From Ohtaekwangia sp. (GTDB lineage: Bacteria; Bacteroidota; Bacteroidia; Cytophagales; Cyclobacteriaceae), in the NCBI GenBank assembly GCA_021155195.1, contig JAJNPV010000030.1:248001-312000 (forward strand): a stretch of 64,000 bases of DNA. Direction: 5' to 3'. Position numbers and translations under genes: made by a program. A model generated the notes under the pieces. It was given only the letters and a program-made list of their open reading frames with translations, made no database searches and was not told the origin of the DNA. This document shows positions 17,106-25,105 of this stretch, piece after piece. How positions within the stretch are numbered: the first letter of the stretch is position 1; the number at the start of each line of letters is the position of its first letter.

Positions 17106-18921
17106 CAGCAAAAGAGAAAAAGATGATGAAGAAAGGAAGAGGCGTATGGTAGCGGACAGAAAGAGGCGATTGAGGGATGGAAGGGAGTTCGATCATCTCT
17201 TTCCACCCCCAGGTGAAAAAGATACTACGATAAAGAAGAGTGCGAATGTAGAAGACACGATGAAACTCATTCGCACTGCATTGCCAAAGACGTTATGGCA
17301 AACGGAAAAGATTGCGAAGGTATTGAAAGGTCGGACACTGGAAGAAACCTGTTCCAACATATGGCACTTCGTGTACCAACACATTCAGTACAAAAGAGAC
17401 GAGGAAGGAGTTGAGCAAGTACGCAGTCCCAGAAGGGCATGGAGCGATAGAAAGACGGGAGTAGACTGTGACTGTTACACCGTATTTATTCTCTCCATCC
17501 TCCGATCTCTTGATATAGACTGCCTCGCCAGGATAACGAAATATCCGAAGCGGTATCCGGAAGTTCCGCGATGGCAGCATGTATATCCTATTGTACCGAA
17601 GCCAGGTCATCTGGAAGATTACATAGATGAACGTGATTACTACATCGTGATTGATTGTGTGAAAGACAGATTTGATGATGAACAACCTTATTTAGAATGT
17701 AAAGACTACGATATGAGACTGGATTATTTAGACGGAATTGAAGATGAAGGACAAGAGGAAATCCAATTCATAGAACATGAAAATGTTGACCTCTCTGATC
17801 TTGCATCAGTGTATGATGAAGACGAGATGGGAAACATTTTCAAAAAAGTTGGGAAGGCGGTAAAGAAAACGGTGAAGAAGGTAGGTGATGAGGTTGGCAA
17901 AGGAATTCGTTTTGTCAATCGCTATATCAATCCGGCCACATTGCTTTTGAGGAACGGCTTTTTACTGGCCATGAAAATTAACCTCATGAATGTCGCGGGT
18001 AGGTTACGCTATGCCTACCTCACCGATTCCCAGGCACAAGCCAAGGGCATGAACATGAGTGAACTTAAAAAACTTCGCTCAGTAAAAGACAGAGCGGAAA
18101 CAGTTTACTGGCAAGCTGGTGGAAAGAAGGAAAATCTTAAGAAGGCTATTCTACACGGAAAAGGAAACAAGGATAAAAAGGTACCTCTGAGCGGTCTTGA
18201 TGGGTTGGATAATGTGTACGCTGACCAGGATGAATATAACATCATCTACAGTGATGACATTGAAGGGTTAGGTGAGATCGCCAGTGGCACTGCTATCGCG
18301 GCAGCGACTTCAGCAGTAGCTGCAATCGCAGGAGCATTAAAGCAAGTGAAGGGTCTGTTCTATAAAGGTGGTGGTGATGAGAAATCATTTCAGAGTGAAA
18401 CGGACAATGCAGGAACAGCAACAACCGCTCCTGCCACGATTCCGGAAGATGAAGATGCCTTCCGATATGAAGAGTCGCCATCAACATATTCTGCTCCAGT
18501 TACCACTGCACCAAAGCAGAGTCTGACAACAACGATCAAAACTAATGAAGCAACAAAAATTTATTCAGCTCCTGCTGCGACTTCTAAGCCTGTACTATCA
18601 AATGAATCTGCCTCCAGCGGAGCTATGCTTGTACCAAGTGAAAGTACATCAGCAAGCGATGCTGTTCAAACTCAGGATGGTTCAGAGAGGACTGGCTTCT
18701 TACAAAAGACTACGACATGGGTAAAAGCTAATCCTGGTAAGTCTCTACTTGTCGCTGGAGGAATTATCACAGGAGGAGTTCTCCTAATGAGAGCAATGAG
18801 AGGTGGTTCGGGAACGAATGGACTCGAAGGTATTCCTCCTAAAAAACGAAAGACACAGAGCAAAAAGAAAGTTGGAAGTAAGGACAAGAAAACAAAAGTG
18901 AAAGCACAAAATCTATTATAG
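17089..18921 (+). CDS. Transglutaminase-like cysteine protein with membrane segments and lysine-rich tail
   Basis: The 610-residue protein has a charged N-terminus, then a transglutaminase-like core. Candidate triad residues are Cys127 or Cys129 in GVDCDCYTVF, His164 in RWQHVYPIV and Asp189 in YYIVIDC. After about residue 245 come a basic segment (KAVKKTVKKVGDEVGKGI), hydrophobic stretches (AAATSAVAAIAGALKQV), a Ser/Thr/Ala-rich linker, a likely membrane helix (SLLVAGGIITGGVLLM) and a lysine-rich C-terminus. It might crosslink or cleave proteins. The start is a GTG at 17089; ATG at 17146 is an alternative that keeps the core. Next gene begins 2 nt after the stop. Confidence 0.7.
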   Translation: MGRLHDSKREKDDEERKRRMVADRKRRLRDGREFDHLFPPPGEKDTTIKKSANVEDTMKLIRTALPKTLWQTEKIAKVLKGRTLEETCSNIWHFVYQHIQYKRDEEGVEQVRSPRRAWSDRKTGVDCDCYTVFILSILRSLDIDCLARITKYPKRYPEVPRWQHVYPIVPKPGHLEDYIDERDYYIVIDCVKDRFDDEQPYLECKDYDMRLDYLDGIEDEGQEEIQFIEHENVDLSDLASVYDEDEMGNIFKKVGKAVKKTVKKVGDEVGKGIRFVNRYINPATLLLRNGFLLAMKINLMNVAGRLRYAYLTDSQAQAKGMNMSELKKLRSVKDRAETVYWQAGGKKENLKKAILHGKGNKDKKVPLSGLDGLDNVYADQDEYNIIYSDDIEGLGEIASGTAIAAATSAVAAIAGALKQVKGLFYKGGGDEKSFQSETDNAGTATTAPATIPEDEDAFRYEESPSTYSAPVTTAPKQSLTTTIKTNEATKIYSAPAATSKPVLSNESASSGAMLVPSESTSASDAVQTQDGSERTGFLQKTTTWVKANPGKSLLVAGGIITGGVLLMRAMRGGSGTNGLEGIPPKKRKTQSKKKVGSKDKKTKVKAQNLL

Positions 18922-18923
18922 AC

Positions 18924-19490
18924 ATGGCAAAGGGGAAGAAAAACAAAAGCAAACAAGGGAATGCGCTCTTTGGAACTGCTCAAGTAATGGAGCATCCGAT
19001 TACGCAGACGGTAACAAAAGGTGGACTTGTGTTACTGACAGCCATCGCAGCAGGTGGCGCAGGTGCAGCACTCGGCAAACACTCACTGCTTGCAGGAATT
19101 CCGGTGACACTGGTGGGTTTCCATAAAAAGAATCCATACATCATCGCGGCAGGTCTTGGACTCACGCTGAGCAATGGATTTCAAAATCAAAACAAGACTA
19201 CAACGGTACAGGGAGTAGATGGATTTGATATGAAACAAATTGCTGAACAAGCTAAAGATCGTGTGGGAACATTCTTCAAGAATTTCTCAGAGAAGCTTTA
19301 CATCAGCAAAGCAGAACCTACTGCAACAGCAGGACTCGCAGGTGAGAATAACGAAGAGCAAGTAACCTACTTCGTCAATCCATACAACAATTCGAAGGAG
19401 TTGGATATGTCAGCCATTGATAGAATCCAGGAACAGATTGCGAACATGAATGGAATGAATGCAGTGGAAGAAGTGGAAAGAGAGTTTTAA
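18924..19490 (+). CDS. Glycine-rich membrane protein of virus-like operon
   Basis: The 188-residue protein is unrecognised. It has a lysine-rich N-terminus (MAKGKKNKSKQGN), two hydrophobic Gly/Ala-rich helices (about residues 34-55 and 57-80, LVLLTAIAAGGAGAALG and IIAAGLGLTL), then a soluble part with amphipathic helix MKQIAEQAKDRVGTFFKNF. Basic-tail-plus-membrane architecture recurs in four proteins of this operon and would suit proteins lining an internal viral membrane. It lies directly upstream of the capsid-like gene. Function unknown. Confidence 0.65.
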   Translation: MAKGKKNKSKQGNALFGTAQVMEHPITQTVTKGGLVLLTAIAAGGAGAALGKHSLLAGIPVTLVGFHKKNPYIIAAGLGLTLSNGFQNQNKTTTVQGVDGFDMKQIAEQAKDRVGTFFKNFSEKLYISKAEPTATAGLAGENNEEQVTYFVNPYNNSKELDMSAIDRIQEQIANMNGMNAVEEVEREF

Positions 19491-19523
19491 TCAAAGAGTA
19501 ACTATTAAACACAAAGTAAAATT

Positions 19524-20252
19524 ATGCTAGGAGCATTAGGACAACTCATGGAAAGTGAGTACACAAACCCGACAGAGTTGTTGGGTCTGAATGGAGAGAT
19601 GGATACCGAGTTGTTAGGGTATCTGAATGCGCTGAACCCTGTGCAACGGGCAAAGGCGATGAGTAAGATTGTAAAGCGGCATATTCCTTCACAGGGATCG
19701 CGTGCAGAGTTTGAGAAGTTCTTTGTGGAACTGCCCAAGCACATTAAAGAGCAATTGCTTCAGGGCAAGTTGCGTCTGGCCGATCAATTGATTTATACCA
19801 TCAAGCCAATCAAAGGTGCAAAGACCATCAAGATGTTTGAGAGTCAGGATGTGAAGGAAGTGAATCTGCGTAACATCAGTAATGCCAAGCTTCCAAAGAA
19901 CATGGCGTTGCTCGTGTCTGGAATTTATTTGCTGCATGGTGTTGCCGACTCATTGGATATTGATGACATCAAGACAACCAAGTTTGATTCCATCGAGAAC
20001 ATTGGAGCACTTGCCAACGGTGAGTTCAAACTCAAGGCCAACAAAAAGCAATTGGTGAGCGATACTTCTAACCGGAAGTTTGTGACCACACAGTTTGACA
20101 TGGTGCCAAAGAGTTTTTACAAGCTGGCGAACCCTCGTCTCATTCATGACGATGTGGACATCGAGTTTGAAATCGAACTTGGAACCATCAAGGGATTGGA
20201 TGCAAACTCAGTTTTGTATGTAGGTCTTGAAGGAACAGCAACCATTCCTTAG
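19524..20252 (+). CDS. Candidate capsid-like beta-rich protein
   Basis: The 242-residue protein has a helical N-terminal quarter (LGLNGEMDTELLGYLNAL, then a charged amphipathic stretch). The remainder is rich in predicted beta strands, ending in DVDIEFEIELGTIKG and SVLYVGLEGTATIP. There is no signal peptide or membrane helix. Length, soluble character and its place after membrane proteins and before small beta proteins suggest a jelly-roll capsid subunit, but I recognise no family signature, so this is inference. It has a 33-nt leader gap, the largest in this part of the operon, which could allow separate translation at high level. Confidence 0.55.
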   Translation: MLGALGQLMESEYTNPTELLGLNGEMDTELLGYLNALNPVQRAKAMSKIVKRHIPSQGSRAEFEKFFVELPKHIKEQLLQGKLRLADQLIYTIKPIKGAKTIKMFESQDVKEVNLRNISNAKLPKNMALLVSGIYLLHGVADSLDIDDIKTTKFDSIENIGALANGEFKLKANKKQLVSDTSNRKFVTTQFDMVPKSFYKLANPRLIHDDVDIEFEIELGTIKGLDANSVLYVGLEGTATIP

Positions 20253-20258
20253 TAGGTC

Positions 20259-20639
20259 ATGGAGAAGCGTTTAGTGGATAAAATCTACACCTTCCTGGTG
20301 GACGCAGAAGGGCAACCGGTGAGCAAGAAGTTTGACCTGGATAAGAACGTCAAAGTGGTACACGGTATCATGATGAGTTCAGACAGACCAAACCTCTTGT
20401 TCTACCGAGGCTCTCAACGGATTGAACTTTCAGGAGAAGAACTTTTTCCTGAAGATTTTGAGAGCAAAATGTTTATGAGTGGAATGGCAGTAGCTCCCGA
20501 CAATAAATACAAGTCTTTGGGTAATGGAGTTGTATCCGGAAACGGTGAACTGAAAATCCAATACAAGGACACGGCCAATCCAAACGCTCCCTTTGCGGCT
20601 TACAAAGTTATCGTCAGTCTTTTATGTGAGATGAAATGA
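20259..20639 (+). CDS. Small beta-rich protein, candidate virion component
   Basis: This 126-residue soluble protein is unrecognised. It has alternating strand-like segments (DKIYTFLVDAEGQPV, NVKVVHGIMMSSDRPN, AAYKVIVSLLCEMK) and no helix-rich region. It lies 6 nt downstream of the capsid-like gene and its stop overlaps the start of a 52-codon frame (ATGA at 20636). It may be a minor capsid, spike-base or assembly protein. No catalytic motif is seen. Confidence 0.6.
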   Translation: MEKRLVDKIYTFLVDAEGQPVSKKFDLDKNVKVVHGIMMSSDRPNLLFYRGSQRIELSGEELFPEDFESKMFMSGMAVAPDNKYKSLGNGVVSGNGELKIQYKDTANPNAPFAAYKVIVSLLCEMK

Positions 20640-20794
20640 TAATCACAAAGACCAAACGGAGAATCATCATAGCCAAACTTGAAGTGAATAAGCTTGAGCG
20701 GTTTAAGCCATTCGAAATCAGGCTTCCGGCTAATGTGAAGAAAGTAACAGGAATACTCGTAACAACCTCAGCAACATGGGAACCGGTACCGTAA
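20636..20794 (+). CDS. Small 52-residue beta-rich protein
   Basis: My translation from the ATG at 20636 gives a 52-residue frame, starting MIITKTKRRIIIAKLEVNKL, that fills an otherwise empty gap. Its ATG overlaps the previous stop, the coupling used throughout this operon. It ends 19 nt inside the next gene. Strand-rich and basic, it could be an independent small subunit, or the first half of one protein continued in the frame of the following gene by a frameshift (see findings). Confidence 0.5.
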   Translation: MIITKTKRRIIIAKLEVNKLERFKPFEIRLPANVKKVTGILVTTSATWEPVP

Positions 20795-21144
20795 GTTTTC
20801 AAGCTAATGACAAGATGGATGTCTTTTATGTGGCACGAATAAAAGAGGAAGGAATTGAGTCATCAGACGAATCCATCATTAAGGTTGAAGACTCGCAGTT
20901 TGAGAGTGATAAAGCTTGGGTTACTGGTAATGTACCGAAGATAAAACCTGTGCATGTCGAGGGCGATACTTCCATCATCAATGCCTGGTTCAAAGGTGAG
21001 ACCTATCAAGACCCATTTGTAATCACGGTCTATGTTGAATGTGAAACGGCTGAAGAGCTTGAGGAAGTTACTGCGGATGAAGAGATAGAACAGGACAAGC
21101 GTTCAAGGAATGATTTCCTGGAACCAGTGGAGATAAACTTATGA
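20776..21144 (+). CDS. Small beta-rich acidic protein
   Basis: The 122-residue protein starts MGTGTVSFQANDKMDVFYVA, has several strand-like stretches (DPFVITVYVECET) and an acidic C-terminal region (EELEEVTADEEIEQD). Unrecognised. It overlaps both the 52-codon upstream frame (19 nt) and the following gene (ATGA at 21141). The apparent start falls inside a strand-like sequence that continues in the upstream frame, so it may be the C-terminal part of a longer split protein. Confidence 0.55.
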   Translation: MGTGTVSFQANDKMDVFYVARIKEEGIESSDESIIKVEDSQFESDKAWVTGNVPKIKPVHVEGDTSIINAWFKGETYQDPFVITVYVECETAEELEEVTADEEIEQDKRSRNDFLEPVEINL

Positions 21145-21452
21145 CCGAACAATTCATTCTTGAGTTTGCGCCTTTGCGATTAAAACAACAAGGCTATTCG
21201 AAGTATCATCTCCGTCACAGGGATTTTATTATCGAGGCAGGAACAACAGTAACTATTCCTGCCTACAATGAAATGTTCTTCATCATTGATGAACCTCCTG
21301 GGCTTGTGGTTGACTCTGATTATGGAATGTACGACTCAACGGAAGATCCTATTCCTGAGAGCATTCATATTCATCGATGCGAAATCAAGATTACGAATCC
21401 AGGAGATGCAAAGCGAAGAATAAAATTTATACAAGCAATCATAGTGAACTAA
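21141..21452 (+). CDS. Small beta-rich protein of virus-like operon
   Basis: The 103-residue soluble protein is unrecognised. It has a strand-dominated sequence (FIIEAGTTVTIPAYNEMFFII, IHIHRCEIKITNPG). It is the third consecutive small beta protein after the capsid-like gene. Start overlaps the previous stop by 4 nt and the next gene begins 2 nt after its stop. Possible roles are minor capsid, vertex or fibre-base protein; none can be shown from sequence alone. Confidence 0.6.
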   Translation: MTEQFILEFAPLRLKQQGYSKYHLRHRDFIIEAGTTVTIPAYNEMFFIIDEPPGLVVDSDYGMYDSTEDPIPESIHIHRCEIKITNPGDAKRRIKFIQAIIVN

Positions 21453-21454
21453 GT

Positions 21455-22270
21455 ATGGCACTACCGAATAAAGAAAAATACGAACAGAAAAAGATTGACA
21501 ATCTTTTGCAGTACCTGCGACTTTACAATGACAAAGGTCAGCCCATTGATTACGAAATTCTGGTTGATGGATTCAAGGCAGTGCGCAGAACAAGTGACCC
21601 TGATATGTTTACGATGTTCGAAAACTTCGTAACTGCGGATACGCGATCAATTGAAATTTTACTTTTCACTGGCAGTAGCAATAACAACGAAAAGAGAATA
21701 TTCTACTTCGGTGAAGACCAGAAAGAAGGACTATCAGGGATTGATGTGAAAAACATCGTGGATGAAGAAGTGCAAAGAAAACTTCGGGAGAAGGAATACG
21801 ATGAACTGAAAGGTGAAAATAAAAACTTAAAGCAACACATCGCAGACCTGGAGAGTGAAGTTGAGGAGTTGGAGAAGCATAATGCCCGACTTGAAATGAA
21901 ACAATCTCCTTTGAATAGTTTCTTAGGTGATGTTGGGTCAAGTCTGGTGGAGAGCTTCATCAAGCGTAATCCAAAACTCATGGCAGCCTTCCCAGGTGGT
22001 GAGGCACTCGCAGGTTTGTTGCAATCAAGTAATGAAGAAACGAGTGAAGAAACGATACCGGATTCAGAAGTCAGCTTCAAACCAAAGGTAAGTTCTTCCG
22101 CTTCATCTCTCACTGAAGAAGACCAGGCTGCCATCCAGTTTGTCAATCAGCTTAAGTCACAGTTCAGTAAAGAAGAATTTGAGCGAGTGCTTCTCATTCT
22201 TCAAACTCTTGCCGATGACAAGAGTAAGATTGACCTAATCATAAATCATGTAAACATTAAACAATCATAA
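21455..22270 (+). CDS. Coiled-coil hypothetical protein
   Basis: I chose the ATG at 21455 (MALPNKEKYEQKK), just after the previous stop; an in-frame upstream start would overlap that gene. The 271-residue protein has a globular N-terminus, a coiled coil at about residues 100-150 (ENKNLKQHIADLESEVEELE), a Ser/Glu-rich linker and a helical C-terminal domain (ALRY-free, rich in LKSQFSKEEFERVLLILQTL). No membrane helix. It may be a scaffold or assembly factor. Not recognised as a known family. Confidence 0.6.
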   Translation: MALPNKEKYEQKKIDNLLQYLRLYNDKGQPIDYEILVDGFKAVRRTSDPDMFTMFENFVTADTRSIEILLFTGSSNNNEKRIFYFGEDQKEGLSGIDVKNIVDEEVQRKLREKEYDELKGENKNLKQHIADLESEVEELEKHNARLEMKQSPLNSFLGDVGSSLVESFIKRNPKLMAAFPGGEALAGLLQSSNEETSEETIPDSEVSFKPKVSSSASSLTEEDQAAIQFVNQLKSQFSKEEFERVLLILQTLADDKSKIDLIINHVNIKQS

Positions 22271-22272
22271 CA

Positions 22273-22455
22273 ATGAACAAGTACAGTTTTGAAGTGAGCA
22301 TTGAGGCGCAAACGCAAGGTGAGGCAGAAGTAAAACTGTCAGCAGCATCCATCTTGATGCAGAAGTTAAAGGCACGCGAAATAGCAAAGCTTGCCGATGT
22401 GGTCAAGAATGATCCAATGAAAACGTCCTTGGCCAAAAAAGCCTTGGGGTTATAG
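22273..22455 (+). CDS. 60-residue hypothetical protein
   Basis: The small protein begins with a strand-like segment (MNKYSFEVSIEAQTQGEAEV), followed by two helices ending in LAKKALGL. It sits 2 nt after the coiled-coil gene and 26 nt before the annexin-like gene, in frame with the operon's tight packing. Its N-terminus is like that of small stress or phage proteins with a single sheet. No function can be given. Confidence 0.5.
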   Translation: MNKYSFEVSIEAQTQGEAEVKLSAASILMQKLKAREIAKLADVVKNDPMKTSLAKKALGL

Positions 22456-22481
22456 AGAATTAAAGAAGGGATAAGTAAGAC

Positions 22482-22880
22482 ATGAACGCAGACGCACAGA
22501 AGGTTCAAAATTTCAAGAACATAGTGATCTATTCGACACTAGGACTTGGTACTGCTACCGGACTGTTTTTTCTGGCGCGTCACTTTTACAAAAAGACAAG
22601 AGCAAATGTATCTCAAAAGCGAAGTCTGGAGGTAGGCGATCCGGCAACATTTGCTAAGCAATTGAAGATGGCTTTTGATAATGACAATTACGCAGGTTGG
22701 GGAACGAATGAAAAGATGGTGATGCAAGTATTTAACGAGATACCATCCAAGGGCATGTACTCAAAAGTACAGAAGGAGTACGCTAACCTCTATGGTAAAA
22801 GTCTGAATGCAGACCTTGAAGACGAATTGAGCAGTGAAGAGTATAACGAGCTGATAAGGATTTTAAACGCGAAGAACTAA
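22482..22880 (+). CDS. Membrane-anchored protein with annexin-like segment
   Basis: The 132-residue protein has one hydrophobic helix (about residues 13-34) and a basic stretch. Its C-terminal half resembles a single annexin repeat: GWGTNEKMVMQVFNEIP followed by YANLYGKSLNADLEDELSS and a final helix. Annexin repeats bind phospholipid through calcium; here one unit is attached to a membrane anchor. The stop overlaps the next start by 1 nt. A similar helical pattern occurs in the following protein. Resemblance is by eye. Confidence 0.6.
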   Translation: MNADAQKVQNFKNIVIYSTLGLGTATGLFFLARHFYKKTRANVSQKRSLEVGDPATFAKQLKMAFDNDNYAGWGTNEKMVMQVFNEIPSKGMYSKVQKEYANLYGKSLNADLEDELSSEEYNELIRILNAKN

Positions 22881-23860
22881 TGGCGAAGAAGGCATCGAAG
22901 GGAAAGAAGAAAGCGCAAACGAAAAAGCCGAAAGCAAAAAAGACCGCTGCCCCGAAAAAGAGTCAAGGCAAGAAAGGTGCTGTTAAACCTGCGAAGGTAT
23001 TTATCTATGCATTGGCTTTAGCTGCCCTTGGCGGTGGTGGGTACCTGGTATATGATAGGATTAAAAGAAAGAAGTTAGCTGAACAAAATCAGTTGCCTTC
23101 AGACAACAATGATACAATCATAATCAACAACACACTTCCTGCTTCGTTTAGCACATTCACATCAAAAGTCCTGAGTTCAGCAAGTGACAGTTTCCCTTTG
23201 AAAAGAGGAAGCCGAGGTACACGAGTGACAATGCTTCAACAGGCTTTAGCGAAGACTACTCCATCCATTATGATTGATGGACAATTCGGACCACAAACAG
23301 CGGGAGCATTAAAGACAGCGGGGTATCCTGAAATTGTAGATGAAACACTCTTCAACAAAATCACAGGATCGACTAAAGGTTCTGTCGAGGTGGTATTCAA
23401 TCCTTCGGCATTAGCGGAGAGTCTTTACAAAGGTGCGCAATCCAAGAATCTTGCTCAAGTGATGGATATTTTAAAACAGCTAAAATCTGTAACAGAATAT
23501 TCAGCGGTGAATGAGTATTACAAGAAGCAAAGCTTTATCTCAAAGACCATTGTAACCGATCTTCTTGAATATGCTTTCAAAAGCAATGAAGCTGCCAGGG
23601 TGCAGATACGAAATGAATTCCTGCGCATAGGTTTAAAAGTAAGCAGTACGGGAACGTGGAGCCTCCAAGGAATCCGACTCTACAAAGACCTTGTCACTAT
23701 CCGCGAAACAGTGGTAACGGATGCCAGGAATAACCGGATACCTGTGCGCAGGAATACAATACTCGGAGATGAATTGGAAGTCGCTAATGGAATGACATGG
23801 TTCAAGTCTATTGATAATAGTATTCTGAAAGTCCCAACGCAGGACGTGAAGTACACTTAA
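22880..23860 (+). CDS. Peptidoglycan-binding membrane protein with lysine-rich N-terminus
   Basis: The 326-residue protein starts with about 38 residues rich in Lys/Ala/Pro, then a hydrophobic helix (FIYALALAALGGGGYLVY). A PG_binding_1 domain occupies about residues 108-158 (RGSRGTRVTMLQQAL, IDGQFGPQTAGALKTAGYP), and a helical segment (about 175-260) is followed by a small SH3-like tail. The peptidoglycan-binding unit would anchor or guide it through the cell wall; a basic N-terminus would lie in the opposite compartment. It precedes the muramidase gene by 13 nt. In a virus-like particle it could be an entry or anchoring protein. Confidence 0.75.
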   Translation: MAKKASKGKKKAQTKKPKAKKTAAPKKSQGKKGAVKPAKVFIYALALAALGGGGYLVYDRIKRKKLAEQNQLPSDNNDTIIINNTLPASFSTFTSKVLSSASDSFPLKRGSRGTRVTMLQQALAKTTPSIMIDGQFGPQTAGALKTAGYPEIVDETLFNKITGSTKGSVEVVFNPSALAESLYKGAQSKNLAQVMDILKQLKSVTEYSAVNEYYKKQSFISKTIVTDLLEYAFKSNEAARVQIRNEFLRIGLKVSSTGTWSLQGIRLYKDLVTIRETVVTDARNNRIPVRRNTILGDELEVANGMTWFKSIDNSILKVPTQDVKYT

Positions 23861-23873
23861 ACAATTAATAACA

Positions 23874-24404
23874 ATGGCAAAGTTTGAAAACTTCGCAGGA
23901 AAACTACTGCGATTAGAGGGAGGGTATGTGAATCATCCATTGGATAAAGGAGGCCCGACTAAGTATGGAGTCATTCTTTCCGTGTGGAAGGAACACGGCC
24001 ATGACAAAGATGGTGATGGAGACATTGATGCAGAAGACATCAAGAAGCTCAGTGAAGAAGATGCCAAGTGGATCGCAAAGAAAATCTTTTGGGATTACTT
24101 CCAGGCAGACTTCATCCTGAATGAATCAGTAGCTCAATTCATTGTCGATTGGGGTTACAACTCAGGAAGAAAAACAGTCGCGAAGATTGTGCAGCGTGTG
24201 GTTAATGCAGACGTAGATGGAATAGTTGGCGTACAAACGCTAACCGCTATCAACTGTGCAGACCAGGAGCGTTTGTTCAATTTACTCAAGATTGAACGTC
24301 AGGTATTCTTGAATAACATCATCAAGAGAAGGCCAGACCAAATTGTATTCTATGATGGATGGATGAATCGAGTGAATTCATTCCGCTTTAAGCAAGCTGC
24401 ATAA
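23874..24404 (+). CDS. GH108-type muramidase with EF-hand-like loop
   Basis: The 176-residue protein matches glycoside hydrolase 108 (ZliS-like) muramidases: LLRLEGGYVNHPLDKGGPT with the catalytic Glu in LEGGY, then a predicted-peptidoglycan-binding C-terminus (VNADVDGIVGVQTLTAIN). It cuts the glycan backbone of peptidoglycan. Between the two parts is DKDGDGDIDAED, a canonical EF-hand-like calcium loop. There is no signal peptide, so export would need a holin, lysis or a particle. It fits a lysis or entry enzyme of a virus. Confidence 0.87.
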   Translation: MAKFENFAGKLLRLEGGYVNHPLDKGGPTKYGVILSVWKEHGHDKDGDGDIDAEDIKKLSEEDAKWIAKKIFWDYFQADFILNESVAQFIVDWGYNSGRKTVAKIVQRVVNADVDGIVGVQTLTAINCADQERLFNLLKIERQVFLNNIIKRRPDQIVFYDGWMNRVNSFRFKQAA

Positions 24405-24436
24405 ATCAAACAAGTAAAGAGTAAAGAGTAAAACAC

Positions 24437-25105
24437 ATGCTATCAAGAATAAGAGGAATTCTGAAAGAGTACGGCTTTGTTCTCTACACAAGGCCTTATG
24501 AGCTTAACATCGTTGGGCTAAGAAGTAAAAGTGTCGAATCAAATTCCTTTGATGATGAGATTCATGTGTTTTACACTTTGCCCAATGGCAAATGGAATTA
24601 CCATATCTATCCGGCCACAACTGACCCTGGGACATTCTGGTTAAACAATCCCTCGTATCCGCAAGGCACAGCTATTCTTGCCCAAGGCCAGAATGTAGAT
24701 GCTTATACCATCGGAAAACACCGAGGGAAATATGAAGCACTTGTTCAGCAAAAGCCAGTAACCGTTATACGTGACTATGACCGTGACGCTGTTCTTGATT
24801 TTAACAATGGCGAAAAACAAACAGGACATTTTGGAATCAACATTCACAGAGCTTCCATTTCAGGCACAACCAAATCCATTGATAAGTACTCTGCCGGATG
24901 CCAGGTGTTTAAAAGCGCGGATGACTTTCTGGTGTTCATGGAGCTTTGTAAAAACCATGCAAAGCTTTATGGAAATAAATTCAGCTACACACTGATTGAT
25001 TTCAGATCGCTCAGGAGAATTACACTCAAGCGAGTAATAACAGCGACAACCATTTTCGCAGCCATTGCTTTGGGATGGGTGTTCAAACCAAACGTGAGAA
25101 TATGA
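24437..25105 (+). CDS. L,D-transpeptidase-like (YkuD-like) protein with C-terminal helix
   Basis: The 222-residue protein contains GHFGINIHRAS and YSAGCQVF, a His and Ser-x-Gly-Cys pair spaced like the catalytic site of YkuD-fold L,D-transpeptidases, which make or cut peptidoglycan crosslinks. A short hydrophobic helix follows near the C-terminus (AATTIFAAIALGWVF). It directly follows the muramidase, so a joint wall-active role is likely. Its stop overlaps the fibre start (ATGA at 25102). The fold assignment is by motif only; a phage-type endolysin of another class is possible. Confidence 0.6.
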   Translation: MLSRIRGILKEYGFVLYTRPYELNIVGLRSKSVESNSFDDEIHVFYTLPNGKWNYHIYPATTDPGTFWLNNPSYPQGTAILAQGQNVDAYTIGKHRGKYEALVQQKPVTVIRDYDRDAVLDFNNGEKQTGHFGINIHRASISGTTKSIDKYSAGCQVFKSADDFLVFMELCKNHAKLYGNKFSYTLIDFRSLRRITLKRVITATTIFAAIALGWVFKPNVRI

